Positions 9,266-17,009 are shown, numbered from the stretch's first letter. The stretch: 64,000 nucleotides of DNA from a virus (IMGVR_UViG_3300026097_000015:37545-101544), one strand, 5' to 3'. The notes: generated from the sequence alone by a model not told the origin. Program-made: numbers and translations.

Positions 9266-10540
9266 ATGCCATATTCAATAGGAGAGCGTGGAAGCTACGG
9301 ATGTAGTGGATACCCAGTAATCAAAGATGATGACAACACCGTGATGGGATGTCACCCAACAATGGCTGAAGCTCGGAATCAAATTACAGCAATCAACATG
9401 AGCGAATCTGAGCAAGGCAAGAAAAGAATTCCGTCAGGAGTAGAAGGTTTTGAATCTGCATCTGCGGAGCCATCAGTGCTTGATAGACAAGCCTACGAGG
9501 AAAAAGAAGTTCTCACGTCAGGCGGAGGGGTAGGAATTAAGAATCCACAAGCCTGGCCAGGAACAGAAATAGAATACAGAAAGCCAAATCTAGTGCATAA
9601 AAATCATATAAAAGAAGGTGACTTCGTAATGGGAATGACCGTAGAGGGAATTGCTCACGGTCGTGTAGAGCATATCATGTGGGAAGGTGGAGTTTTGGGT
9701 GAGCCAGGAACAGAATACGCCTTAGAATCAATGCCTCCAGAAAACCCAGCTATGTCCGTAAGGGTCTATGAGTATGACGAAGACGGATCTTGGGAGGCAA
9801 CCCCATACAGTATTGGAATGATGTTCCAGGATGCACAGATACTAGATAGCTTAGATAATCATGAAATGCCAGAAAGTATGCAAGATGATATGATCGAAAT
9901 GTCTAAGGCAGAAACTTACTCTCCTAACGATGGCATGAAGGCCGCAGCTAGAAGAGCACTAAAGTGGAAAGAAGAAGGAAAGGCCACTGGGGCAGGGACA
10001 CCCGTCGGATGGGGTAGGGCCACAGATATCGTAGCAGGGAGATCCATGTCACTTAGTGTTGTGAAAAGGATGTTTTCGTTTTTTTCTAGACACGAGAAGG
10101 CTTCTAAAGGTGCAGAAGGATTCCGTTCAGGGGAAGAAGGATACCCATCTAATGGTAGAATTATGTGGGACGCATGGGGAGGGGACGCAGGATTTTCTTG
10201 GTCCCGTGCAATAGTAAACAGAGAAAAGGATAAGGCATTGTTCGGAGATATATTTAAAGGGCCTATTGGAAAAATGCCCAGTAGAAATTACGCAGACTGG
10301 TTTATGAAAGCAGAAGAGCCAAAGGTTGGAGACATGGTCTCATGGAATAGTTCTGGGGGTAGAGCTAAGGGAAAGATTACCAGAATCCTTCGCAGTGGAT
10401 CTTACAGCCCTCCAGGGACCGATGTAACCATTACAGCTAGTGAGGAAGAGCCAGCAGCAGTTATTAGATTGTACAATGGGGATGAGCCTACTGATCAAAT
10501 GGTAGGGCACAAGCTTAAGACGCTTCGCCGTCTTCCATAA
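9266..10540 (+). CDS. Multidomain phage protein with Hva1/TUDOR-like C-terminus
   Basis: 424 residues. Four blocks are visible. (1) An N-terminal SYGCSGYPVIKDDD...MGCHPTMAEA motif (9-36) seen in many actinophage structural/maturation proteins. (2) A beta-rich 110-200 block (EGDFVMGMTVEGIAHGRV). (3) A helical block 225-330 (AAARRALKWKEEGKATGAG...MFSFFSRHE...AWGGDAGFSWS). (4) A C-terminal 350-420 SH3-like block (GDMVSWNSSGGRAKGKITRI, VGHKLKTL) typical of the Hva1/TUDOR (DUF2945-like) fold. Probably a virion or DNA-handling protein. Its last 26 nt overlap a convergent minus-strand gene. Confidence 0.75.
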   Translation: MPYSIGERGSYGCSGYPVIKDDDNTVMGCHPTMAEARNQITAINMSESEQGKKRIPSGVEGFESASAEPSVLDRQAYEEKEVLTSGGGVGIKNPQAWPGTEIEYRKPNLVHKNHIKEGDFVMGMTVEGIAHGRVEHIMWEGGVLGEPGTEYALESMPPENPAMSVRVYEYDEDGSWEATPYSIGMMFQDAQILDSLDNHEMPESMQDDMIEMSKAETYSPNDGMKAAARRALKWKEEGKATGAGTPVGWGRATDIVAGRSMSLSVVKRMFSFFSRHEKASKGAEGFRSGEEGYPSNGRIMWDAWGGDAGFSWSRAIVNREKDKALFGDIFKGPIGKMPSRNYADWFMKAEEPKVGDMVSWNSSGGRAKGKITRILRSGSYSPPGTDVTITASEEEPAAVIRLYNGDEPTDQMVGHKLKTLRRLP

Positions 10541-10676
10541 TAAGAGCTACAATCTCTTCAGTATACTTTTCATAGTCTATTTCTAAGATAAAGTTTTCTT
10601 TATCTATTTTATGTAGCTTAGACTCTTGACCTATAGCAAACAGTATTTCTCGAATGCTGTCTTTTAATTCTTTCAA
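10515..10676 (-). CDS. Hypothetical 53-residue acidic protein
   Basis: TTG start at 10676 overlapping the HNH stop (TTGA), reading MKELKDSIREILFAIG and ending MEDGEAS. Helical, acidic. Overlaps convergently with the plus-strand gene ending at 10540. Translational coupling to the HNH gene supports it; weak otherwise. Confidence 0.5.
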   Translation of the reverse strand: MKELKDSIREILFAIGQESKLHKIDKENFILEIDYEKYTEEIVALIMEDGEAS

Positions 10677-10951
10677 GCTGCTTCTTGTTCCCTTTGATAT
10701 GTTCTAATTTTATGACAATTGGCACAAACGACGTCGCACTTTGCAACCTCGGCCCATGCCATCTGCTCTCCGTAATTTCTTAATACCCTGTAGACACCAT
10801 CAAGCTTTTTGAATTCTGGCTTGTGATCAAACTCTAAAACATAATGAGGAAATTTATTTCTGCAGTCTTTGCAGCCAGATTTTTCTTTATAGAAATGTAG
10901 GTCACGCAACACCGCAGCCATGGCTTTACGATGTTTCGCTGTTTTGACCAT
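10673..10951 (-). CDS. HNH endonuclease-like zinc protein
   Basis: 92 residues. CKDC (27-30) and CANCH (76-80) form the zinc ribbon around a VLEFDHKPEF motif (the DH of HNH), giving a minimal HNH nuclease fold. The N-terminus is basic and helical. The start overlaps the previous stop by one base. Either a homing-type nuclease or a packaging/recombination HNH protein. It sits far from the morphogenesis genes, so a mobile origin is plausible. Confidence 0.75.
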   Translation of the reverse strand: MVKTAKHRKAMAAVLRDLHFYKEKSGCKDCRNKFPHYVLEFDHKPEFKKLDGVYRVLRNYGEQMAWAEVAKCDVVCANCHKIRTYQREQEAA

Positions 10952-11580
10952 TATTCTGCAATAACCTCTTCAGGCTTAACTGCTTTAGCAAACACAACAC
11001 GGCTTGCCATTTTACTAGATGCAATGATAGCCAGAGGAGCTGCTACTCCAAGGATGGTTCCAGCCCACATGCGTGGCTCTGTCCATGCCCAGTTCCAATA
11101 ATCAAAGGTGTGAAACGCATTTGCAACAACTGCTAGGCCACCGAAGGCAATCATTCCTACTAAAGATCCCATAGTTTTTTCGGGCATACCATTTTCAGAA
11201 ACTCTTGAGGCAAGAACGAGGTATGCCACCAAGAAAAGAAGATACATTAATTCAATAAAGAAAAAGAATAGCCCTGCCATCCAGTCTTGAGAAAGCCCTA
11301 CAAAGACAGCAACAGATGTGATGCCATTAAAAGATACAATGGCAGAAGCTACGAAGGCTAGGGCAATTCCTATTAGCCATGACCAAAGAACTATCTTCTG
11401 GTCTACCTGAATCTTAGGAGCTCTCTTTAGCTCTTGAGCCTCATACTTTTCTCTGTTGCTCTTCTCAAGCCTTAGCTTAGACTCCTGCTTCTCAACTTCA
11501 TTGTTTTTAGAAGCATTCTGCTTTTGCCTCTGCTCAATTATTCTCTGTCTGTTAGGGCTAAGCCCTCCTGGATTACTCAT
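10951..11580 (-). CDS. Four-span membrane protein
   Basis: 209 residues. The first 60 are charged and coiled (KSNREKYEAQELKRAPK). Four hydrophobic segments follow (about 65-87, 98-122, 136-155, 168-188) and a short tail. The layout recalls the membrane proteins of the DUF2637/Spd type in actinobacterial mobile elements, but I cannot confirm that. Preceded by an 11608-11868 gene in the same direction and coupled to the HNH gene downstream. Confidence 0.7.
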   Translation of the reverse strand: MSNPGGLSPNRQRIIEQRQKQNASKNNEVEKQESKLRLEKSNREKYEAQELKRAPKIQVDQKIVLWSWLIGIALAFVASAIVSFNGITSVAVFVGLSQDWMAGLFFFFIELMYLLFLVAYLVLASRVSENGMPEKTMGSLVGMIAFGGLAVVANAFHTFDYWNWAWTEPRMWAGTILGVAAPLAIIASSKMASRVVFAKAVKPEEVIAE

Positions 11581-11607
11581 ATTAAATAATTATACCATAA
11601 TTAGGGG

Positions 11608-11868
11608 TTAAGAAGCTGCTTCGTAATGCTCTGCATCTAGCTCTTCTTTTAAAATTGATATGATCTCTTTGATTGTTCTGCGAATAACCGTCTTGTCAGT
11701 TCTACCATCACCAATTTTCCAGGGAATAGAATTAAGTTTATTTTCTAAAAGCTTAACTATTCTTTCTTTTTCTCGTATAGATCCTTCATTCAGAATGTCG
11801 TTTATATCAATTACTTGTTCGTCAATATCTGAGTTACTATGTAGGTCAAGAATATCGTAGTCTTTCAT
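11608..11868 (-). CDS. Hypothetical acidic protein
   Basis: 86 residues, helical and acidic (DLHSNSDIDEQVIDINDILNE then an ERIVKLLENKLNSI helix). SD GGGAG. The upstream A+T-rich stretch on this strand holds two TATAAT-like hexamers (TATAATTGTTC and TAATATAAT), so a promoter for the leftward unit probably sits at 11880-11915. No family recognised. Confidence 0.65.
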   Translation of the reverse strand: MKDYDILDLHSNSDIDEQVIDINDILNEGSIREKERIVKLLENKLNSIPWKIGDGRTDKTVIRRTIKEIISILKEELDAEHYEAAS

Positions 11869-11931
11869 AACTACTCCCTTCGTATTGAATTATATTAGAA
11901 CAATTATACGCCATAATTGATATCAATGTAT

Positions 11932-11963
11932 AAAAAAGAGCTAGACATATAATGCCTAGCCCT
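11932..11963 (-). terminator. Rho-independent terminator of the nrdH-groES-thyX operon
   Basis: On the minus strand: GGGCTAGGCA, loop TTATA, TGTCTAGCTC, then TTTTTT. A 10-bp stem with two G-U pairs, 18 nt beyond the thyX stop. Confidence 0.85.
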
Positions 11964-11980
11964 TTAATAATAAAACTATT

Positions 11981-12700
11981 TTAACAGTCTTCGTAAAGCA
12001 AATCAATTGTTTCTGGAAATGCTTGCCTAGTTAGATTAAGAACAGCCTCAGCATATTCTCTAATTTCGCTTTGTGCATCATGAGGCATTCTTTGGTCCAG
12101 AAATGTAAGGACACCTTGCAGAGACACTGTCCACCTGTATCTTACGTACATGCCATACGCAGGTAAGAACAGCCTGGCAATTTCTGGTGCTACACCTTGC
12201 TCCATAGCACTTTGATACGCCTCTTCTCCAAGCCTTACGACCTCTTCTAGTCTGTCTGTAAGCCTCTGGCCAGCACTAGAATCTAATGGTGCTCCAGAAC
12301 CCTGCTTACTATTTTCAGGCTTAGAACGCCACTCAGAGGCTTGTGGGATGTAGAACTCTTCATCTTCTGTAATGTAACGCCTAGATGATTCGTTCCATCC
12401 ATTTTGATCATCAATGTGGGACGAGGCTACAGCATACTTCCACCATTGCCTAGCTACAAAAAGCGGAGCATAAACTTCAAAAGTAAGTGCAGCATGTCTA
12501 AAAGGACTAGTATGCTTTTCACGTAGCAAGAACTTCAACAGCTTTGCATCTTTTTCATCAAATTCATTCTTTTCTTTATCGTAAGATACCCTAGCAGCAT
12601 TCACTACGGCCAAGTCATCGCCTAGCATGTCTACTAGTCTTACGTAGCCCTTGTCTAAGACCTTGATTGGCTCTGGACTTTCCCTAATATAAACTGTCAT
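11981..12700 (-). CDS. thyX: Flavin-dependent thymidylate synthase
   Basis: Makes dTMP from dUMP using FAD, NAD(P)H and methylene-tetrahydrofolate. 239 residues with the family block FVARQWWKYAVASS (81-94) and NESSRRY (103-109), plus HTSPFRH upstream (63-69). The canonical RHRX7S motif appears as RQWWKYAVASS, i.e. W-K replaces H-R, a variant that also seems common in phage ThyX; activity is still likely because NESSRRY and flanks are intact. Start overlaps the preceding stop by 4 nt. Last gene before the terminator. Confidence 0.95.
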   Translation of the reverse strand: MTVYIRESPEPIKVLDKGYVRLVDMLGDDLAVVNAARVSYDKEKNEFDEKDAKLLKFLLREKHTSPFRHAALTFEVYAPLFVARQWWKYAVASSHIDDQNGWNESSRRYITEDEEFYIPQASEWRSKPENSKQGSGAPLDSSAGQRLTDRLEEVVRLGEEAYQSAMEQGVAPEIARLFLPAYGMYVRYRWTVSLQGVLTFLDQRMPHDAQSEIREYAEAVLNLTRQAFPETIDLLYEDC

Positions 12701-12891
12701 TTGTGTTTGTCCCTATTCCCTGCACCTCTATTTAAGCCATAGATATATCCTGCCTGCCAGACTTTTAGGTCATGCTCTCCAGGAGGGGATTGCAGTCCAG
12801 ACATCCAGTCTTCCATATCCTGCTTTGCTTTTCGAATGGTTGCAGCAGTCTCTTTGTTGTATTTTCTTTGTTGCATTCTACGATTACTCAA
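12697..12891 (-). CDS. Small W-x-x-GY-I-x-G family protein
   Basis: 64 residues ending VWQAGYIYGLNRGAG. The pattern (a basic helix, DMEDWM, then K-W-Q-x-GYI-x-G-x-x-RG) is shared with the 60-residue gene at 15102, so the two look like paralogues. Overlaps groES and thyX at its ends by 8 and 4 nt. Function unknown. Confidence 0.7.
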   Translation of the reverse strand: MSNRRMQQRKYNKETAATIRKAKQDMEDWMSGLQSPPGEHDLKVWQAGYIYGLNRGAGNRDKHK

Positions 12892-13165
12892 CGTCCAACA
12901 CCGCCAATATGTCCTTGTACGGGATTAGAACATAGTCTTCGTAATCTACCCCAGAAAACTTGGAGTACGTCACCTTGTCTCCTGGTTTGAGATCTATCTC
13001 TAGCTTGCTACCATTAGGAAACACCAAGCCAGGACCAACAGCCTCCACAATCGCCTCTGACGGCTTTTCGTCATTCATACCAGTTAGCACTAGGCCAGAG
13101 CTTGAAAGCTGCTCCTCATCCTTAACAGGTTTTAGCAAAACCTTGTCTTCAAATGGCTTAATCAT
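12884..13165 (-). CDS. groES: GroES/Cpn10 co-chaperonin
   Basis: 93 residues. The N-terminal IKPFEDKVLLKPV and C-terminal VDYEDYVLIPYKDILAVLD blocks are those of Cpn10. The mobile loop sits at about 17-33 (EEQLSSSGLVLTGM) and would contact GroEL. No groEL is in the window, so it probably acts with host GroEL, in the way T4 Gp31 does for capsid folding. SD AAGGTGG. Between nrdH and a small unknown gene. Confidence 0.93.
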   Translation of the reverse strand: MIKPFEDKVLLKPVKDEEQLSSSGLVLTGMNDEKPSEAIVEAVGPGLVFPNGSKLEIDLKPGDKVTYSKFSGVDYEDYVLIPYKDILAVLDVE

Positions 13166-13189
13166 TTTTACCCACCTTATATTGTTTAT

Positions 13190-13411
13190 TTAATTAGCTA
13201 GACCATCTAGCCTATCTGGCTGGAATCCAGACCAGGAATCGTTATCTGTAATGACAACAGGAGCAGCCATAAAACCTAAATTAAGAATCTTATCTAATGC
13301 ATCTGGATTCTTTGATATATCTATCGTATCGTACTCCAGGCCAGCTTTATCTAAATGTCTTTTTGTAGCGTCGCACTGGACGCAGGCAGGCTTTGTGTAT
13401 ACCGTTATCAT
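13190..13411 (-). CDS. nrdH: NrdH glutaredoxin-like redoxin
   Basis: 73 residues, thioredoxin fold. Active site CVQC at 10-13 followed by ATK, and the NrdH signature WSGFQPD near the C-terminus, which separates it from glutaredoxins. Supplies electrons to NrdEF, encoded at 0-2.8 kb on the other strand. SD AAGGAG. First gene of the operon behind a perfect promoter. Confidence 0.95.
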   Translation of the reverse strand: MITVYTKPACVQCDATKRHLDKAGLEYDTIDISKNPDALDKILNLGFMAAPVVITDNDSWSGFQPDRLDGLAN

Positions 13412-13441
13412 TTATCTCCTTGTTAAAATATATTAGGGTCA

Positions 13442-13470
13442 ATTATACCGTTTATTGCCTCGGTTGTCAA
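13442..13470 (-). promoter_or_regulatory. Perfect consensus promoter of the nrdH operon
   Basis: Minus strand: TTGACA (13470-13465), 17-nt spacer, TATAAT (13447-13442), 30 nt ahead of the nrdH start. Drives nrdH, groES, the 12697 gene and thyX. Confidence 0.85.
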
Positions 13471-13472
13471 AA

Positions 13473-14189
13473 CTATATACGCCAACCCATACCAATTAGC
13501 TCTAGCAACAGGTCTGTCTTGTCGTAGCTACCAGCTTTTACACTCTTGAACAGTGCTACCCTATCGGAGCCACCTATAACTACATCAGGGGTCTCCATGT
13601 ACTTCAGCTTCCAGCCTTTTCTTTTAAGCTTATGATCAACATAATAAGACATCCACAAATCTTCTATTTTTAACGCACCTGCGGGGTAGTTGTAAACAAG
13701 ATCATCCTCAAGAAAAAGCTTTGCATCAACCATAGAAATACCAGTTCCACAATACTTAATTTTGTATTTATTGGACCAGACTCTTTCACGATCTCTATAG
13801 TAATTTTTACCGTATAGTCTCCAGGCAAATCCAGATTTATACGTTTTGGGCTCCCATTGAGACAAAACCTTTTCTACGTAGGTTTCGGGGAAGCTAATGT
13901 CATCATCAATAAATAAAATAGCCTTATATTTATGTTTAGCAAGATAACGCCCTATAAATAATCTTCGAAAAGCAAAGTAATCATTGCCATCATGGCTCAC
14001 CCAGATGTTTAACTGACCATTAAAAGATCTAGCCGTTTCTTCAACCTTATTTTTATACTTGTCATTTGAGTTTGAGATATATACATCAAAATTCTGATAA
14101 GTTTGTCTAGAAAGCTTATTCAGGGTATTCCTAAGAGCTGGTATTCTTTGCCAGGTAAGTAAAACCACTGCCACATCTTTCCCCATCAA
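13473..14189 (-). CDS. Family 2-type glycosyltransferase (GT-A fold)
   Basis: 238 residues. VAVVLLTWQRIPALRNTL at the N-terminus, the nucleotide-sugar motif LFIDDDISFP (about 97-106) and a later LKIEDLWMSYY with the likely catalytic acidic residues fit a GT2-like GT-A fold. TTG 14189 or ATG 14186 are both possible starts, overlapping the stop of the upstream zinc-ribbon gene. Cytoplasmic; may modify phage DNA, a virion protein or host surface glycans. Substrate unknown. Confidence 0.85.
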   Translation of the reverse strand: MMGKDVAVVLLTWQRIPALRNTLNKLSRQTYQNFDVYISNSNDKYKNKVEETARSFNGQLNIWVSHDGNDYFAFRRLFIGRYLAKHKYKAILFIDDDISFPETYVEKVLSQWEPKTYKSGFAWRLYGKNYYRDRERVWSNKYKIKYCGTGISMVDAKLFLEDDLVYNYPAGALKIEDLWMSYYVDHKLKRKGWKLKYMETPDVVIGGSDRVALFKSVKAGSYDKTDLLLELIGMGWRI

Positions 14190-14338
14190 AACAGATCTTC
14201 CTCTATATCTTCATTAAACTGTATTACCGATATCCTGTATTCACAGGCTGTGCATTTTTCTATAAAGTTTGTAATGTCTTTGCCAGCTATCTTTGTAACA
14301 AGATCAAAGACTAGCTCAGATTTGCAAACAGGACACAT
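14186..14338 (-). CDS. Small zinc-ribbon protein
   Basis: 50 residues (MCPVCKSELVFD...), CPVC near the start and CTAC at 29-32, a two-knuckle ribbon. The stop overlaps the glycosyltransferase start (TTTTGATGG), so the two are coupled. SD AAAGG is weak. Function unknown. Confidence 0.65.
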   Translation of the reverse strand: MCPVCKSELVFDLVTKIAGKDITNFIEKCTACEYRISVIQFNEDIEEDLF

Positions 14339-14359
14339 CCTTTAATTATAGCATTAACC

Positions 14360-15094
14360 TTAAGCTATGCGTTTGACATCTTTAACATTACCTTCAAAGT
14401 TTTCGTAAAGATCATTGACGCCAGATATCTTGGCCAGCTTTTTACGAGTATTCTTAATATATCTTGCCCTAGCTGCCGAACGCTCAGGTATTTGGACAGT
14501 TAAATTATTCTCATGGATATAGGAAATGCCAAGAACTGTCTTACAATTGCGTGTAGTTAAATCATTTAGTTTATTAAACTCTCGTAATCTTGTCCAGTAC
14601 TCCCAGTCTCCCCCAAACCTCACTTGCTCAAAATATCCTATGCCATCAAACACCTCTTTTTTAAAAAGTGCATGAGCCATTGTGGTTATGTCTGTAATCT
14701 CTTTGCTGTCCGAGAGCCTGGTCCTGGTAAAGGTATCTCCCACACCCACAACGTTTTTATCTAAATACTTTATTAAGGTTGCATAGCGATGTTCGAAAGA
14801 AACATCATCAGCATCGTGTGTTGTGAAGTAGCTCCAACGTTCTTTGCTGCCAATTAAAAGCCCCATGTTCCTGGAGTAATACGCTCCTTGATTTTTTTTA
14901 TTAGAATAAACAGAAACCCTTGAGTCTTTTTTCGCATAACTCTTTGCTATCTTGACGGTCTTGTCCGCAGAGCAATCATCAATAACTATAAGCTTAAGAT
15001 GCCTATAGGTTTGATTTAAGATACTTTCAATAGCCCGTCCAATAGTTTCCTCAGAGTTATATGCTGGCATCACAACAAGGATTGTTTTCTTCAT
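14360..15094 (-). CDS. Glycosyltransferase family 2
   Basis: 244 residues. Typical GT2 start VVMPAYNSEETIGRAIESIL, then LIVIDDCSADKT, NQGAYYSRN and the metal-binding D-x-D in THDADDVS (about 92-99). Further residues GGDWEYWTRL place a likely catalytic aspartate. Complete by family length for the catalytic domain; no membrane segment. Same direction as the glycosyltransferase at 13473, with only the zinc-ribbon gene between. Together they suggest a two-step glycan addition. Confidence 0.92.
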   Translation of the reverse strand: MKKTILVVMPAYNSEETIGRAIESILNQTYRHLKLIVIDDCSADKTVKIAKSYAKKDSRVSVYSNKKNQGAYYSRNMGLLIGSKERWSYFTTHDADDVSFEHRYATLIKYLDKNVVGVGDTFTRTRLSDSKEITDITTMAHALFKKEVFDGIGYFEQVRFGGDWEYWTRLREFNKLNDLTTRNCKTVLGISYIHENNLTVQIPERSAARARYIKNTRKKLAKISGVNDLYENFEGNVKDVKRIA

Positions 15095-15101
15095 TAAATA
15101 A

Positions 15102-15284
15102 TTAGACTTCTTCTACTTCTGTTACTACCTTAGACTCGGAGATACCACGCTGAACCCCAGCGATGTATCCTTCTTGCCAGGCCTTGATAGCTTGCTCGTT
15201 AGTGTCACGAGATGCCTGTGCCATCCAAGATTGGAGATCTTGTTGAGCGTGCTCCATTACTCTCTGTGTTTCTTTGTCATGCAT
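15102..15284 (-). CDS. Small W-Q-x-GYI-x-G family protein, paralogue of 12697
   Basis: 60 residues: a helix DLQSWMAQASRDTNEQ then KAWQEGYIAGVQRGISE. Same layout as the 64-residue gene at 12697. SD weak. Function unknown; a possible protein-interaction helix. Confidence 0.65.
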   Translation of the reverse strand: MHDKETQRVMEHAQQDLQSWMAQASRDTNEQAIKAWQEGYIAGVQRGISESKVVTEVEEV

Positions 15285-15298
15285 TTTCTCATACCCTT

Positions 15299-15967
15299 CT
15301 AGTATCTTACGTATACTACATTACTATCTTCTATGTTAGCAAACTCTTGTATAGAACGCAACTCTGTGTTTTTCTCAACATTGGCGGTATGCACCATCAG
15401 ACCTCCGCCAACATAAACTCCAATGTGAAAATAGCTAGAGGCACCAAGCTTTTGAAAACCTACTAAGTCTCCTGCAATAGGAGTCTTAACCCTTGTACCA
15501 TTAACAACTTGAGAAGTTGCAGAGTGCTCCACTTCAATTCCCTGTCCCTGCAGATACCACTTAGTAAGTCCAGAGCAATCCCAAATCTCAGGCGTGGCCC
15601 CAAATCCATAGGGAGCAACGCCTACCTGGGCTATTAGTTTTGAAATCTCTCTATCTCTAATTTCCTGTTTAGATATAAACAGATTACTTTCTGCCCATTC
15701 ATTCATCCTGATAGTATTCTGCTTTTCTGCCTCCAAGCGAATTTCCGCTTCTCTAACCTTACGCTCGCCTTCTTTTTCTAGAATAATCTTGTCTAGATCA
15801 TCTAGCTGAGTCCTAATTTCGGGGGATGTAGGCTCAACAAATTCTTTAACATAAACAATGTTTAAGTTATTAGAGTTACCCTGGATTGCATCTGCATTAA
15901 CAGATGACCCAGTAAGCACAAATATGCTGAGCACAGCGGTAAAGTTAAGTATATTTTCTTTAATCAT
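15299..15967 (-). CDS. Exported NlpC/P60-family peptidase
   Basis: 222 residues. An N-terminal hydrophobic segment (7-25, ILNFTAVLSIFVLTGSSVNA) looks like a signal peptide. A coiled-coil stretch (about 50-110) precedes an NlpC/P60-type domain with the catalytic cysteine in IWDCSGLTKWYL and histidine in YFHIGVYVGG. NlpC/P60 enzymes cut the stem peptide of peptidoglycan. Export separates it from the endolysin at 4094; it could act on the wall during infection or limit superinfection. Confidence 0.87.
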   Translation of the reverse strand: MIKENILNFTAVLSIFVLTGSSVNADAIQGNSNNLNIVYVKEFVEPTSPEIRTQLDDLDKIILEKEGERKVREAEIRLEAEKQNTIRMNEWAESNLFISKQEIRDREISKLIAQVGVAPYGFGATPEIWDCSGLTKWYLQGQGIEVEHSATSQVVNGTRVKTPIAGDLVGFQKLGASSYFHIGVYVGGGLMVHTANVEKNTELRSIQEFANIEDSNVVYVRY

Positions 15968-15973
15968 AATAAA

Positions 15974-16087
15974 TTATTTCTGAGTAAACCTGTGTCCAGA
16001 TTGGTGAAGATGAAAGGCTATCCTGGCATCTAGTTCCTGAAAGTTAATCCCTCGAAGAACTTCTCCACAAATACAGGTAACTGACAA
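15974..16087 (-). CDS. Micro-protein with a C2H2-like zinc motif
   Basis: 37 residues from TTG with SD AAGGAGA: MSVTCICGEVLRG... then AFHLHQSGHRF. C-x-C...H-x-H-x3-H could bind zinc. Placed just upstream of the NlpC/P60 gene in the same direction. Confidence 0.55.
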   Translation of the reverse strand: MSVTCICGEVLRGINFQELDARIAFHLHQSGHRFTQK

Positions 16088-16124
16088 TGAAAATCTCCTT
16101 AGACTTTATATTTTTTATATTGTA

Positions 16125-16328
16125 CTACAGCTCACGAAGGTCGTCAAGCAAATTATCGTGAGTATTTTCATCAGTGATCTTATTAATAAGGCTTTCTAGA
16201 AATGACTCTCTTCTAAACTGTGCCATAATTTCTTTGCCAGTTACTTTATATTCAAGCTTGCCGTTTTCATCGTCATAAGATAAGGTGTAGACCCTGTCCT
16301 CAAAAATAGGATATTCTTCATTAAACAT
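16125..16328 (-). CDS. Hypothetical acidic protein
   Basis: 67 residues, start ATG 16328 in the divergent promoter region (TATAAT on this strand 9 nt ahead). Strand-rich VYTLSYDDENGKLEYKVTG then a helix RRESFLESLINKI. Family unknown. First gene of the leftward unit facing the early operon. Confidence 0.6.
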   Translation of the reverse strand: MFNEEYPIFEDRVYTLSYDDENGKLEYKVTGKEIMAQFRRESFLESLINKITDENTHDNLLDDLREL

Positions 16329-16354
16329 AGACTACTATTATACATCAAAAACGT

Positions 16355-16383
16355 TTGACAATGTGTACAAAATAACATATAAT
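16355..16383 (+). promoter_or_regulatory. Perfect consensus early promoter
   Basis: TTGACA (16355-16360), 17 nt, TATAAT (16378-16383). ATG 16390 follows after 6 nt with no SD, so the first gene is predicted leaderless. Starts the rightward small-gene operon and lies back-to-back with the leftward 16328 gene. Confidence 0.88.
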
Positions 16384-16389
16384 ATTATT

Positions 16390-16533
16390 ATGCATTCAAC
16401 AGACGATATGGAATCTGCCTATTACGAAGGCGTACAGGCAGAAAGAGAACGTATCCTAGAGCTAATTGAGCTATGGCTTGGAGACGACGGCCTAGAGTTT
16501 GATGACATTCACCCAGAGATATTGAACGGTTAG
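16390..16533 (+). CDS. Leaderless small protein, first gene of early operon
   Basis: 47 residues: MHSTDDMESAYYEGVQAERERILELIELWL then an acidic tail. The Y-x-GV-x-A-ERERIL helix recurs in other small genes (8104, 18286). Placed 6 nt behind a perfect -10. Function unknown; its position recalls early host-takeover genes. Confidence 0.65.
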   Translation: MHSTDDMESAYYEGVQAERERILELIELWLGDDGLEFDDIHPEILNG

Positions 16534-16538
16534 AAGAT

Positions 16539-16706
16539 ATGGAAAAAGATACTAGCTACCTGGACGAACAGTTGGCAGAAATAAATAAAATTTTAGACGA
16601 AGTAGATAAAGAGCTACAGTTTGTCAGCAGGGGTATCGAAGAAGTAGAGATGAGTACCAAACTACTTAGCGTAGAGATTGATTACAATTTAGACTTTTTA
16701 GAATAA
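16539..16706 (+). CDS. Small acidic coiled-coil protein
   Basis: 55 residues, nearly all helix: DEQLAEINKILDEVDKELQ...EVEMSTKLLSVEIDYN with heptad spacing of L/I/V. Starts 5 nt after the previous stop. Could dimerise with a host target; no family. Confidence 0.6.
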   Translation: MEKDTSYLDEQLAEINKILDEVDKELQFVSRGIEEVEMSTKLLSVEIDYNLDFLE

Positions 16707-16710
16707 AGAC

Positions 16711-16739
16711 TTGCAATTAGGCTTTGACTTCGATATACT
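16711..16739 (+). promoter_or_regulatory. Promoter of the second early unit
   Basis: TTGCAA (16711-16716), 17 nt, TATACT (16734-16739). A further TATAAA lies at about 16741. 24 nt ahead of ATG 16764. Confidence 0.6.
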
Positions 16740-16763
16740 GTATAAAGGTATAGAGAGGCGTAG

Positions 16764-17009
16764 ATGCAGGTGGATTTATTCAACTATTACGGATTAGACT
16801 GGCTGTCCATGCTATTTGGATTTTATGGTATGTGGCTGTTAGGCAAAAAGCGTAAAGTTAGTTTTATTTTTACGGGTATCGGAATGGCTCTAGCACTTAC
16901 TGTTGCTGTGATGGCAAGTCAGTATGGCTTTATGGTTGCCAACTCCATTATGATCGGACTCTCTACAAGAAACTATATACTTTGGTATAAAGAAGACAAG
17001 GTTAACTAG
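16764..17009 (+). CDS. Small three-span membrane protein
   Basis: 81 residues. Hydrophobic segments at about 10-27, 32-51 and 55-72 with positive residues GKKRKV between the first two. Topology outline is reminiscent of half of a PnuC/SWEET-type unit but too short to name. Start ATG behind GAGAGG. Confidence 0.65.
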   Translation: MQVDLFNYYGLDWLSMLFGFYGMWLLGKKRKVSFIFTGIGMALALTVAVMASQYGFMVANSIMIGLSTRNYILWYKEDKVN

